DNA of 64,000 bases from Rattus norvegicus (taxonomy: Eukaryota; Chordata; Mammalia; Rodentia; Muridae): the NCBI RefSeq assembly GCF_036323735.1, contig NC_086025.1, positions 108,285,188-108,349,187 of the forward strand, in the 5' to 3' direction. Numbering within the stretch: position 1 is the stretch's first letter; each line of letters begins with the position of its first letter. The notes beneath the pieces were generated by a model. That model saw nothing but the letters and a program-made list of their open reading frames with translations, was not told the origin of the DNA and made no database searches. Of this stretch, positions 1 through 10,539 are shown one piece after another. A program made the position numbers and the translations under genes.

Positions 1-382
1 CACACCTAGTTGACTGTTCAACCAGAGTTCTCACTCATGGGTGAATCAGGTTTGACCTAGCCAAAGGAGCAACGCTCTCATGAGATGGGCCACCTACGGT
101 CAGGCACTCCTTACAACCAATGAGATTGTTAGGTAGAATCTCTGTGTTAGCCTCCAGGATAACAGACCCACACACTGGAGGACTCAGATCATAGAACTTC
201 GTTGCCTCAAAGTTCTGGAGGTGGGCAGTCCAAGCAAGGCTCTGATTGTGAAGCTAGGCTGTAGGGAAGAGCCACTCCACACACTTGTCCCTCCAGTTAC
301 TGATCTGTGGTGGGCCTCAACTTGGGGCTACTCCAGTTCAGTGTTTGTTCCGTCTGCTCACAGACTTTCTAGAGCCTATCTG

Positions 383-457
383 TTTCCTTCCTTCCTTCCT
401 TCCTTCCTTCCTTCCTTCCTTCCTTCCTTCCTTCCCTCCCCTTCCTTCCTTCCTTTT
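383..457. repeat. (TTCC)n microsatellite
   Basis: Nearly pure TTCC/CCTT tetranucleotide tract with a short CCCTCCCC interruption near 435. It is a polypyrimidine strand asymmetry and likely length-polymorphic. Confidence 0.95.
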
Positions 458-2159
458 CAAACTCATCTCACTTCAAAGTAAGGTCATGTCCTTGGGGGCC
501 TCAGCATATGAAGCTCAGCCCTTTGTCTCTCTACCCCTGCCTGCTGCAGGCCTGTCCTTCCAAGTTCTCCCTTCCCCTGACTCTGTCCCTAAAAAGCAGG
601 AGCTGTGCACATAGAAAACCCTCCACCACCCTTCCTGTGCCCTAGAGGTGGAGATGGGAGGGTGCGATGCTACCACCATACAACTACCCAGAGGAAAGTG
701 AGGCACTGAGGAAGGGAAGAGATCTGGGATGGAGGGACCCCACAGGGAGGCACTGGGGTCCCTGGTTCTTTGTGTTTGTCTTAGAAATGTCAGCTGTTTG
801 AATCTACCCTGCATCTCATAAACAGAAGAGTACAAAGGGTTGCCATCAAGGGAATGGAAGCAAGTCTGAGTGATGGGTTCTGGTCCTCAGAGGGAAGTTC
901 ACCCAAGCTGTGCCTTTGCAGGGAGGTATCCCAGTTGTGCTGGGCCTCTAATGGGTTCTCTCTGCCCCCAAGTATCCCTGCAGATATGATCAACACACCA
1001 CTTTAAGTCCAGTTCAAGAAGAGGACTCCCTGGGAAATATGGAGAAGAGAGAGAACTTAAAGCTATTCCCCCAACCTAGCCTCAATCTTCTTATCACAAC
1101 CCAGTCTTAATCTTCTTGTCTAACAGGGACAAACTAGAGACACTGTGGGGTGGTGCAGTGTCAGGATCATTGGCACATGGAGGGGCGGGCCCTGGTGAGG
1201 TGCTTGGTTGGCCTCGACACAGGCCATCTTTCAAGGGTGGGGAGTGGTAGACTGGAACAGATGACCACAGGTCCACTGAGGAAAAAAAAACTGCCTGTAA
1301 GGGCTGAGGTGGAGGGGCACTGGTCTGACCTGGGTACTGCCCCAAACCCATCCTCTCACAGATGGCTATAGGGTTCCACCTCACAATGCCATATCCCCAA
1401 GCCTGATGTCTGAAGCTTTTCTCTGAAACTCCCTTGGGTAGAAACTCTGCCCATCTCCGCCCGTCTGTTTCCTTGGCACCCAGGTTGTGTTACAATCTGG
1501 GATGCCCAGACCAGTTCCCATCTAGGACAACCAAAGACAACTTACCCTCTTGGTGAACTGTAGGGTAGGGCTCAGGCTAGGCTATGAGGAACTATGTGGC
1601 TGCCCCAGTAGTGTTGATAATCTTCTGATGACAACTTAGGTCACTGTGTCTGTAAAGCTTACACATCCGTGCCAATAGGGGCCTGAAAAGGGCAGGAGGC
1701 ATGGAAGGTAAGAACATGGCCTCTGCCCAAGCGAGGCTAACTGACGGTCCACATACAGGGAGCCTATGCAATGCCAAGGCTGCGCGGGTGAGCACACAGA
1801 ACCAGCCAGGCCCACCTCCAGCCTGCTCCCGTTGGCTCCCAGCTCTGTCTGCCTCTCTGTATTGATTTTTCACTGTGCGGTTTATTAAATGCCTAAACCC
1901 CTTCCAATGAGAGCTAGCTTGGCATTCTGTATTCCTAGAGGCTCACTAAGTCCAGATATGGAGCCTGAAGGGGCAGCTGAGGCAACTGTTTGCAGATGTC
2001 TTGAAGCCTATAGTCTCAGCTTTAGGAACCAGGATGGATGGTTGGCTAATGTGGGCAAGATGCCAGGCCCAAAAGAGGTTTGATAAACTGTATGACCACA
2101 GTTGGTGCCCATCTACAGGCATCGGTGAAATGAGCACCAGGACTTAGTCTATGATTGCA

Positions 2160-2430
2160 GATCCTGGGCCAGTGACTAACCTAGATTCGGGGCTTAATTA
2201 ATGCTTCTAAATATGTGCCCAGATTTATAAATCAGTCAGAAATTGAGGGCATGTATATAAGCAGTGATCTGGGATCACAACGACCTCTCAATCAGTAATG
2301 AGAAGTTAGTGCTCAGTGTCAGAGTAGGGGTCACAGCATACACACAGAACCAAGGCTCTGTTAATGAATTGGAGCTTAAACTATGGACGGAGATCAGTAA
2401 ATAACCAGAGATAAGTATATGACCAGTCCC
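2160..2430 (-). repeat. Degenerate 24-bp-family repeat tract (weak)
   Basis: Diverged phrases such as gtgctcagtgtcagagtagg and atatgaccag recur at roughly repeat spacing. They resemble the 24-bp unit seen clearly at 44.1-44.7 kb and 58.1-58.7 kb. Strand is given relative to the C-rich form of the unit. The call is tentative because decay is heavy. Confidence 0.35.
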
Positions 2431-2472
2431 CAGACTCAGACAGTAAAAGAAGGAAGATCAGAGCTCTCTCTA

Positions 2473-2548
2473 GGGATTTGGAGATGTGGTTCAGTGGTAG
2501 AGTACCTGCCAGACATGCATGAAGCTCTGGCTTCCATTGTTAGCAACA
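2473..2548 (+). mobile_element. Old ID-type tRNA-derived SINE
   Basis: The stretch ggttcagtggtagagtacct is a mutated copy of the ID/tRNA A-box region, followed by a body of ID length ending in a CA-rich tail. It is clearly more diverged than the young ID element in intron 7, so it is an older insertion. Confidence 0.7.
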
Positions 2549-2634
2549 CACGCACACACACGCACGCACTCACGCACGCACGCACGCACGCACTCACGCA
2601 CGCACACACTCACTCACTCACTCACGCACACGCA
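2546..2634. repeat. (CACG/CACT)n simple repeat
   Basis: Mixed tetranucleotide array of CACA, CACG and CACT units following the ID-type SINE, probably grown from its A-rich tail. Confidence 0.9.
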
Positions 2635-2730
2635 GCTTTCTGAAGTGCTTCATGCTCTCCCTGAAACATTTCTCCTCCTTCCCTTTCTGCTCTGTTAGTC
2701 TTGATGACCTCCTTCAAAGGACTGGTCCAT

Positions 2731-2800
2731 GACTCAGACTCTGGAGTCTGTCCTAGACCCTGGCTGTGTGACCTTGGGCAGTCATCCCCTCTTTAGCTGC
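2731..2800 (+). mobile_element. MIR SINE fragment
   Basis: The MIR core phrase tgtgtgaccttgggcagtca is present with a pyrimidine-rich continuation. It is an ancient mammalian repeat recognised by its core; the ends are approximate. Confidence 0.65.
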
Positions 2801-4162
2801 AGTACTGCCCACTTTGGATGGGGGCCCTACCCTGCCACCTCTCCTTGCTATGTGAGGACAGAGGGAGGTAGAGAACAAACCAGGTTAGCGGAGCTGCTGA
2901 GGAACCTTCCAGAACACAGGCCTAGGCCTCACCATTTGTAGGAGACTTTATGGCCTCAGGGGACCTCCTCTCCAGGAGGCTTAGGGCTTTGCCACCTCCA
3001 CAGCCTGGTTGGTGCCACCTCGCTTCTCCCTGACCTGCATTCAATGTTCCTAGGCCCTGAGGGGTGTTGGGAAAACCCGCTGATCACACCTGGTTTGCAC
3101 TCTGAGAGCTGTAACAAGGAGTGACTGGAAATAGCTTGAGCTCCTCAGGGCAGGTAGAGCAGGTCCTAAGGCGTGGGCAGGGAACACTCAGGTTATAAAT
3201 ATACACGGAGCTCTTTTGGGAAGGGCACTTCTACTTAGATCTAGTAGCCCTGGTCCCTTGGAGAGGGTCCATTCCCTGGTCTGGGCAGGATTGGTTGAAA
3301 AGGCAGAAGCTTTAAAGCCCTTGCCAGTGGCTGAGGGAGAAATAACTCAAAGCATCTGTCCCCTCCACCCCATCCCCATCTCCATCCCCATCTCTACCCT
3401 CTGAGTGTTCACCCAATGTCTCTTCCTTTGACTTCCTCCCTGACAACCTGCCAGAGTCCTGGCCAATAGGAACCAATTATGGGTCTCAGGCACCTTTCCC
3501 TCCCTGAGTTTTATCCAGTGTGCAAGAAAATGTAGCCTGCCTCAGCCTGACAAGGGCAGCTGGCCAGTGAACAGATGTGAACTGGATGGAGTCCCGGTCA
3601 GGACTACCATGCTCCCCTTAAGCTCAAACAGAACTTCCTGTGCCCTTCTCCCAGCAAACCGGTGCTTGAGTGACCCAGCTGAGGCACCATTAGAAGCACG
3701 TATGCTGACTGAATCTTTCTAAGCCAGATACCCTACACGAGTCCTGAATCCATAAGGTCAGACAGTTGCCCCAGGACTTGGGGCAGACAGACCTGGCTTC
3801 TCCTGAGTCTTCACAGAGCAGGCAGAGCCATGAGGTCATTATCCATGCAAGACTGCAGTAGGGTACTTGGGCCATGCAAGATCCGCTCCTGAGGGCCCGG
3901 GCCACAAAAAGCTGAAGCCCTGGGGAGCTCTTTGCTCACTTCCCTGTTTAGGGATAACTCAGACAGCTGGCCCCGTCTCCCAAGGGGGTGTCCCATGGGC
4001 TGGGCATTAACCAGGAAGGCAGTCACAGTTTCCAGATTCTGGAGGTGAGGGAGTCTGGGTTGAGTTAGAAGAGCTAATGAACTAAGACCATTTGCTGTAG
4101 AATATGTCAGGTGCTCTGAGGGACCGGCAAAAGGGTATAGCTCTGTAGATTGCACTGAGGTT

Positions 4163-4276
4163 GCAGAATCTGACCTGGCTGGTGGCTGGACTGAGACAGA
4201 GGTACCTATGAAACATCCAGGGCCAGTAAGGCTACCTAGAAGGAGAGCCTCAGAACTCAGAACCTTTGATGTACAG
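4163..4276. repeat. Duplicated upstream block, copy A
   Basis: Begins gcagaatctgacctggctgg and matches the stretch at 5391-5512, with substitutions and a few small gaps. Both copies share the order gcagaatctgac, ggtacct, gaaaca, ctcagaa-tcagaacct. It is either a local duplication or two copies of an unrecognised dispersed repeat. Confidence 0.75.
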
Positions 4277-5390
4277 GAAAGCTTCATGTACTAACCAGAG
4301 ACCTGTGGTTATCTGGAGCATCTCCCTAGCCTCCCCCCACCCCTGCTCCACACACACACTTGGGCCAGAGAACCCATGTGCTCACTTGGACCTGTCAAAG
4401 AACATGCGGTGGGGGTGGGGGTGGAGGGCATCACTATTGTCCTTGTTTGCAGATGAACCAGATAAAGCACAGATAAAGTGAGAAATTCTCTTGAACTCAC
4501 AGGGCTGGAAACAAGAGAAGCTAGGAACCAGCTTAGTTGTCTGTAGGATTCATGAAGCTGTCATTTCCTTACCTGGTGGTCTTGATGGGAAAGGAGAAAA
4601 AATTCGGGGCTGGTCCTTTTCAGCCATCTGAAACCACAGGATTTATAGAGATAAGGACAAGTGTCAAGCATTTGGCCCTGCAGCCTGTAAGGAGCAGGTA
4701 TGGTAGTGCCAGTCCCATCCAGAACACCAGTCTAGTACAGCAGGCACCAGCTATGTGACACATGAGGCTGTTTACATTTAAATGAGCTTAATGTCAGAAA
4801 AATGAATTTCTATCCTCAGGCCACAAGTGACATTTCCAGTTCGTAGCCACTGTGGCACGTGGGGCAAGCCAGACAGAGTGGACACCAGGCTCTGCCACGA
4901 TCACAGTAGAACTATGTTTACCTCAAGGCAGATGCTTCCCTTGATGCTGGGACTCATCAGAGAAGGCCAAGCCGTCTCTGCCTTTTGTCATCCTGAGACC
5001 TAAGGAGAGGGATTTGGATATGGGTGGACAGGGCTACAAAGGCCAGACTCCTGTCTCCCCACATCTGGACAAGAGCCCTGGGATGGTGCTTATGCAGTAA
5101 CCTCTTGGGAACTGCTCTTACCTGTACTCGCCCTAAGTAAGGATGGTTCCCAGAAAGCATCCTTGAGGCCCCAGTCTGTCCCTGGGGTGGATTGGTGGTA
5201 CCAGAGATGATGAAAGAATTCTGAGGTGCATCACCGAAACAGAGTGGTGGTTGAGCAATTGCTCCTAGAACCCCTTGGGGTAGCCTTGACTGGCCTCAAG
5301 GTGCCAAACCTGAAAGGTCTATCACCATCTTTCTCTGGGCCCAGGCAGTAACAGAGGTCCTTGGGGGTGGAGGTGGGGACCAAGGAGGTA

Positions 5391-5512
5391 GCAGAATCTG
5401 ACTTGGCTGGTGGTTGGGCTGAGGCAGAGGTACCTGTGAAACACCTGGGGTCACATAAGGAGACGAGCGAGGCTTCCTAGGAGAGTCTCAGAATTCAGAA
5501 CCTCGGTGATGT
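5391..5512. repeat. Duplicated upstream block, copy B
   Basis: Second copy of the block at 4163-4276, about 1.2 kb downstream in the same orientation. It begins gcagaatctgacttggctgg and ends near the gatgt at 5507. The flanks do not extend the match. Confidence 0.75.
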
Positions 5513-5754
5513 GGGAGCTAAGGAAAACCTGCTCTTAGCATCAGTTCCTCCGACATTACATCTTGACATTTTCAGAGTATGGTAGAATTAAGGCGGAGCT
5601 GGGTGGGGGTTAGGGTATTGGTGGGGCAGAGCTGGCAGAGGGCAGAGCCTTTCGGCTGCTGAGTTTTAGAATGGCAGCACTCTGCCCTAACTGGAAAGCT
5701 TGCTGGAGGCGTTATCATCGCCCGGTGCATAAGGGGATCAACGTGCAACATATT

Positions 5755-5945
5755 GTAGGATCATGGCTCAGGCTGACTAGGGTCAGAGTTCAGTTTATGA
5801 ACAGGACAAGGTCTCTACATAGCCAGAATCAGGACTCTGGCTACAACTAAGGTCAAGGGCTAAGTGTGTGATCAGGGTCAGAGTTCAGGTTGGAGTAGAG
5901 TTTCTGGTTAGTGAGTTCAATGTCATGGTGGAATCTAGCTGTGGG
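5755..5945 (-). repeat. Degenerate 24-bp-family repeat tract
   Basis: Recurrent phrases agggtcagagttcagt, gaacaggacaagg, gaatcaggactctgg and gatcagggtcagagttcagg at roughly 23-25 bp spacing match the repeat family of the 44-kb and 58-kb arrays. Strand refers to the C-rich form of the unit. Confidence 0.6.
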
Positions 5946-7071
5946 CATAGTCTGTTTTCTGACCAAGAATGGTGTTAAGAAGATACTAAGCTAAAAGTTT
6001 CGTTCTCCCTGGCTTTATGAGACTCCTGGTTGGGACCCAGTCACTTGGGGCTTGCTCAGTAGAGACCACTCAAGGCTTCTCAGCAAGGGCCATACCCTTG
6101 GAAGGAAACAGATTTGGGTATGGAATGGTGCCTGGTGGGTCTAGGCTACTGTGGGTATTGGGAAAGGAGCTACTGCTTGTTAATTGGTAGCAAATGCCCT
6201 CACTTAGAGTTGTAGGATCCTGAAGCAATGTGGCTGGAGGAATTGTTTCAAGTTAGTTGTGTCTGGTGGAGGGGGTATCACAGGAGGACCAGGACAACTG
6301 AGTCTGCTGGTGTGTGACTGCTTCAGAGTGGCATTCCCTGTCTCCATTTCTCTCACTGCAAAGACATAAGGGTGCCCCCACTGAGGTCTTACCTTGCACC
6401 AGACTCTGGATCATAAACTTTGGTGAGGGAAAAGTACAGAAAGGGCAAGAGTAAGCTCCCACACAGGGAGAGGAACGGTTAGCCCCTTATGCCCAAGAAG
6501 CTACAATCTGGGAAGAGAGACTTCTTTGCCCTGCTGTCTCAGGTCAACATGTCTCAACCTTGCCCCAAGAGTCTCCAGGCCAAATCCCCATATCCCTGCC
6601 AGGGACTTCTGCTACCCTCTCTTATCAGCAAGAAACAAGTGTGGAAAGCGCTTGGATCCTGACTCAAAGCCTCACTGATGCTCAGCTGCCTCTTGGCCTG
6701 ATATCAGAGGCCCCCTGGTGACCACAGGCTGTTACTGCAACAAGAAGGCCAAAGCAGGGCTAACTAAACTCAAGGGGCTGCAAAATTCAGAGGCCCAGCA
6801 GGAGCAGATGAGGGTCGTGAGAGGCCTCCTGGGAGGGATATTGCCTCCTTTCTGTGATTTCAAATACCTTGGGAAGAAGGGCATTTCTCAGGAAGCCTAG
6901 ATGAATTCGATACTGATGAATAGGATAGGCTGGGAAGGACCTTGCTGGATTTAATGTGGTCCTGCTCTCAGTCCCTCAGGACATCCTGCAAATTGAGGCC
7001 TTGCTGGAGTAACTGGTATGCAGAATAACATGTTCAGTACCTGGGTGCCTAATTGACTTGAGGTGCTCCCC

Positions 7072-7072
<1 letters not shown>

Positions 7073-7126
<54 letters not shown>
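7073..7126. repeat. (CA)n microsatellite
   Basis: Uninterrupted AC dinucleotide run of about 27 units, typical of a polymorphic rodent microsatellite. Confidence 0.97.
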
Positions 7127-7128
<2 letters not shown>

Positions 7129-7914
7129 AGTTGCAGGAAGAGTGTTGACTGTGACGTTGATGGAAGGCACCAATCAGATGCTTTGGCTGGGGTTACAGGA
7201 CAGCAGTGTGGGTCCTGACACCGGGCAGAAAGAGTGTTGACAGTGAGTGTGAGTTTGCATTGTCGTTGACAAATGTCCCTGAGGACAAATGCAAACATCT
7301 GGATCAGATGTGTTCTTGGGTAGCAGTGGTACCAGTGATCTGCCCAAGTGTGCAAAGTAGTGGACCCTGTACAAAAGGTCTTGAATTCAGGGCGGATCAC
7401 AAGTTGTGGAACAGGAGGGCAAGGGGTTTGATGCAGAAGCATCCTGGTGGAGAAGGACACATGGCAGCTTTCCTGAGACCAGGGTTCCAGGACTTTTTGT
7501 CAGTCTAGACCCTGGAGTGTTGAAACTTTTGACATTGGAACATGGCATCATGGCCTACAAATGTGTTGGGTCACATTCATTGCTATCCTGGGATGTATGG
7601 ATCCGGTGCACTGCTGGGTGCACATGCCCCATAGAGAGGGACCCCTTTGGGCCCCTAACAGAGGAGGCACAAGGGATCTTATGATGGGAGACAAGCAACT
7701 GAGTAGGCCTCCCTCCACCCCTGGGTGGAAACTGGCATGGAGGGACACTTTCAAACCCACCTCCTTTTGACTCTGTCCCTGGCGGGCTCCCCTCCTCTCA
7801 GCATCACAGGACAAGAGGTCCTCCCCTAGGTTAGTCTAGACGGGTCAGACCCAACTGAAGCCGTTCAGTGCCCCACCCCTGGAAGGGCCCCAGTCCCTGC
7901 CTCTGACTCCATCT

Positions 7915-7970
7915 CTACCCATCACTCATCCAACCCACCCACCCACTCATCCACCTATGCATGCATCATC
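7915..7970. repeat. (CCAY)n low-complexity tract
   Basis: Imperfect CCAC/CCAT tetranucleotide tract inside a broader C-rich segment that leads up to the promoter. Confidence 0.7.
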
Positions 7971-8410
7971 CTTCTTCTGCATGGCCCACCCCACAGTACC
8001 ACCCACCAAATCCACTTTTTCCCAGTCCTGCTCACCCTCACCCGCCTCCGCAATTCCACCACCGACCCTGACCCTGACGGCTATCTGTCCATACATCTAC
8101 CTTCCCAACAGCCTCTACCTACATTCACCTGCCTCCTCCACCCACACACCTACAGGTCTGTGCACAGCCCTTAACTCCTCTTCTCCATCCATTTGTTTGT
8201 TGGTCCACCACTTGTCACCCAGATGCAGCCACTCTCCTGCTCCTGGAGGAGAGCACAGTCCCAACTCTTGGCTTTCCTGCTGCGTGGGGCAGGAGTCGGC
8301 TGTCTTAGGTGCGCGCGCCTGAGCGTCGCACCCCTTCTCCGTGATCCCGCTCCCCTCCCCCCCAGCCCGCCCCCCGCTCGCGCTCCCCCTCTAATGTGTG
8401 ATCTGGAAGC

Positions 8411-8419
8411 TCTATAAAG
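8411..8419 (+). promoter_or_regulatory. Adgrb1: TATA-like box
   Basis: The sequence tctataaag lies about 28 bases upstream of a pyrimidine-flanked A at 8440 (gcagtctct), a plausible initiator. The spacing fits a classical TATA-Inr core promoter. A TATA box inside a CpG island is the less common promoter type. Confidence 0.6.
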
Positions 8420-8439
8420 CCTGATGTAATCCGTAATGC

Positions 8440-9091
8440 AGTCTCTGGCTCCCGATTCGGGATCCAGTTTCAAAGACCGAGAGATTGGGGAGCGCCGGCA
8501 GCCGGGCGGGGGAGCAGCTTGCCTCTCTCCTCCTCCTTCTCCGCGTCCTCGGCCTCCTCCTCCTTCTGCCCGCGCCGCCCCGCCCCCGGCTCCGCTCCGC
8601 TCCCCCCCCCCTCAGGAAGGGAAAAAAGGCGAGAAGAGCCGGGCAGGCGAGAGGACCGGAGCGGCGGCGCGGCCGGAGAGGGAGCGGCGGGCGCAGGCGG
8701 TGGTGGCGGCGGCGGCGGCGGGCGCGGCGTTGGCGGCGGCCCCGGCAGAGCGAGCTGAGCGGGCGAGCCGGCGGCACAAGCGTCCGCGCCGCGTCCTGGC
8801 CCGACTCCGGGCCCGCGCGCCTAGCACAACCCGCAGCCAGGGCATCTGGACCCCTCTGGCGCCCGGGGGGCTCCGCCAGGCAGGGGGTGGGGAGGAGCCT
8901 GAGAGCGCCCGCGGGTGCGCTCTTGGGAACGTCTCGGCGGGGCCCAAAGAGAGTCGGGGGCGGCAGCGACAGTAGCCCCAGCTCGGATCGGGCGCGCGGC
9001 TCGGCGGCTGGCGACGCGGTGCGCTCCGGGGGCTTTGCAAGTCGCTGGATCAAGTCCTTGCTCGCCCGTGGGGCCTCTGCTGCTGGGGAAG
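8440..9091 (+). other. Adgrb1: Exon 1, 5' untranslated
   Basis: The non-coding first exon ends at the strong donor gggaag|gtaagag (GT at 9092). The predicted length is about 650 nt if transcription starts near 8440. No ATG occurs between 8440 and 9091; the nearest is at 8436, just upstream of the predicted TSS. The exon is very GC-rich, so the leader RNA is likely structured. Additional non-coding exons in intron 1 cannot be excluded from sequence alone. Confidence 0.65.
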
Positions 9092-10539
9092 GTAAGAGAG
9101 GCTCCGGAGGGGGTGGGGGCGCGGCGAAAGGGGGCGTCTCGCTCTGGGAGGGGGTCGGAGGAGGGGTGGCCTCCCGGACTTCCCAACTTCGCCGTTTGGG
9201 GCTTCGCAGCTCTCAGGATTAGGCTTGGAGCTCGGGAGTTTGAACAGCCGCACCCCCACCCCCAGCCCCATTCCCCCAGCCCCCTTCCTCTTCCACCGGA
9301 GGCAATGGAATCTGGCAGGTCCCTGCGCTCCCGCATTGGGCGGGCTGAGGAGGGGGCACCCTGGACGTGGGAGAGGCTTCTTGGTGCTCCTCACCTCCCC
9401 CTCATCCTTACCAGGCAGAGCCGGGCCAACCTGGCAGGCTGAGCAGAAGGACCCTCTGCTCTATCACCCCCACAGACCCTGGGCGCGCTGGGGAAGGCGT
9501 TCCCGTGGTGCTCCGACACCACAGAGATGCTAGCAGGGGTCTGAGGGAGCCCCACCTGGCTCCCTATGCCGGCCCAAGGAGACTCGCAAGAGACAACCCA
9601 ATGTGTCTCCCATTCCCTGATCTTACCCAGAGCCCGTTACATATATTATAGGGCCCCGCTGCATCTCACCCCCACCCCCAGCACAGAGCTGGAGGCGGGC
9701 AGAAAAGCCCCCAGACTTCCCGTCACAGCTCTCACCTACAGACCCGACAATGGCAGAGGAGACCCCCAGAGGCTTATCTCCAAATTCGGAAAAAGGGCTG
9801 TCCTCGCGCCCCCACCATCACAACTGACACGCGCATACGCCCTAGCTCGTTCCTTCCCGGTGTTCTTTTCTGTTCGGTTGGACAGGCGGCGCAGATAGGC
9901 TGCCCTGAACTTTAGGTCGGCCCGCTGCCCTCTCCGACCGAAGCAGCGGGGCTGGGCACCGAGCACTCCCGGTTACGTTTCTCCAGTGGGCAGAGGCCAC
10001 CAGCCTCCGCCGCTGCGCTCTTTCGGAGCTGCGTGCTGCTGCCTCTAGGAATGAGCATGGCCCCCGCCCCCTCCTGAAATTCTGAGGGCTCCGGATCCGG
10101 CTGGGAGCCCTTTGCTCTGGTGCTCTGAGCAGCCTAAGCAGAACAGAAATTATCCCGGGCCCCAGGGAGGTGGGCGGCTGAATGGAGAATCGCAGCGAAG
10201 CTAGGTGGCTTGAGGGTTGGTCGGAGGCTGCGGCTCTGTGCTTGGGTCCCTACGCCTGGCCGCGGTGGCTCCTGCTTGGTCACTCCCAGGCAACACAGAG
10301 GGCTGCACCAGCCTGGCACCCTCTGTGGCCTGTTGGGCACCCTTACCCTTTCCACTTTTATTTTGGGCTTCCAAGTTTCTCGGAGCGCGCGGACTGGGCT
10401 AAGACTAGCCCAACCCTAATCCACTCCTCCTGCACCCCTTCCCTCCCTGAAGTCCCCATTACATTCCTCTCCCCTGGGTCTGGGGCGCAGATTCCTTAGC
10501 GGCAACTCGGAGGGAGTTGAAAGGCATGAAGGCGCGTGG

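Larger units (their letters stand above)
1..8299. other. Upstream intergenic region, no gene recognised
   Basis: This 8.3-kb stretch before the Adgrb1 promoter has only short open frames with no recognisable domain. It holds a TTCC tract, an old tRNA-derived SINE with a CACG/CACT tail, MIR-like fragments, a CA microsatellite, a duplicated block of about 115 bp, and degenerate copies of a 24-bp repeat family. The last 450 bases (about 7850-8300) are C-rich on the plus strand. In human the upstream neighbour of ADGRB1 is TSNARE1 (from memory), but no exon of it was recognised here. Confidence 0.7.
8290..9230 (+). promoter_or_regulatory. Adgrb1: CpG-island promoter of Adgrb1
   Basis: Dense CpG stretch with C-rich Sp/KLF-type boxes at about 8340-8395, a TATA-like element at 8411-8419, and the GC-rich exon 1 with a short CGG tract near 8705-8723. 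CpG density drops beyond about 9230. In human, the ADGRB1 CpG-island promoter is reported to be methylated and bound by MBD2 in glioblastoma, so this is the expected control point for silencing. Boundaries were judged by eye. Confidence 0.85.

Noticed and set aside
3811..4287. 158-codon minus-strand frame upstream of Adgrb1
   Set aside because: There is no domain, no splice or promoter context, and part of it falls in a duplicated non-coding block.
6951..7460. 169-codon minus-strand frame with a Cys-Val run
   Set aside because: The repeat is the CA microsatellite translated, and the rest resembles nothing known.
1..8299. Exons of the expected upstream neighbour (TSNARE1 in human)
   Set aside because: No translated stretch resembled a SNARE or any other known protein, so the neighbour probably lies outside the window.
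8485..9222. Several 140-245-codon open frames on both strands over exon 1
   Set aside because: They are GC-rich artefacts. The longest plus-strand one begins at TTG, crosses the exon 1 donor, and exon 1 has no ATG after the predicted TSS.
9866..9893. REST/NRSF (RE1) site near the promoter
   Set aside because: Only a half-site-like ggacaggcg is present. The other half and the spacing do not match the RE1 consensus.
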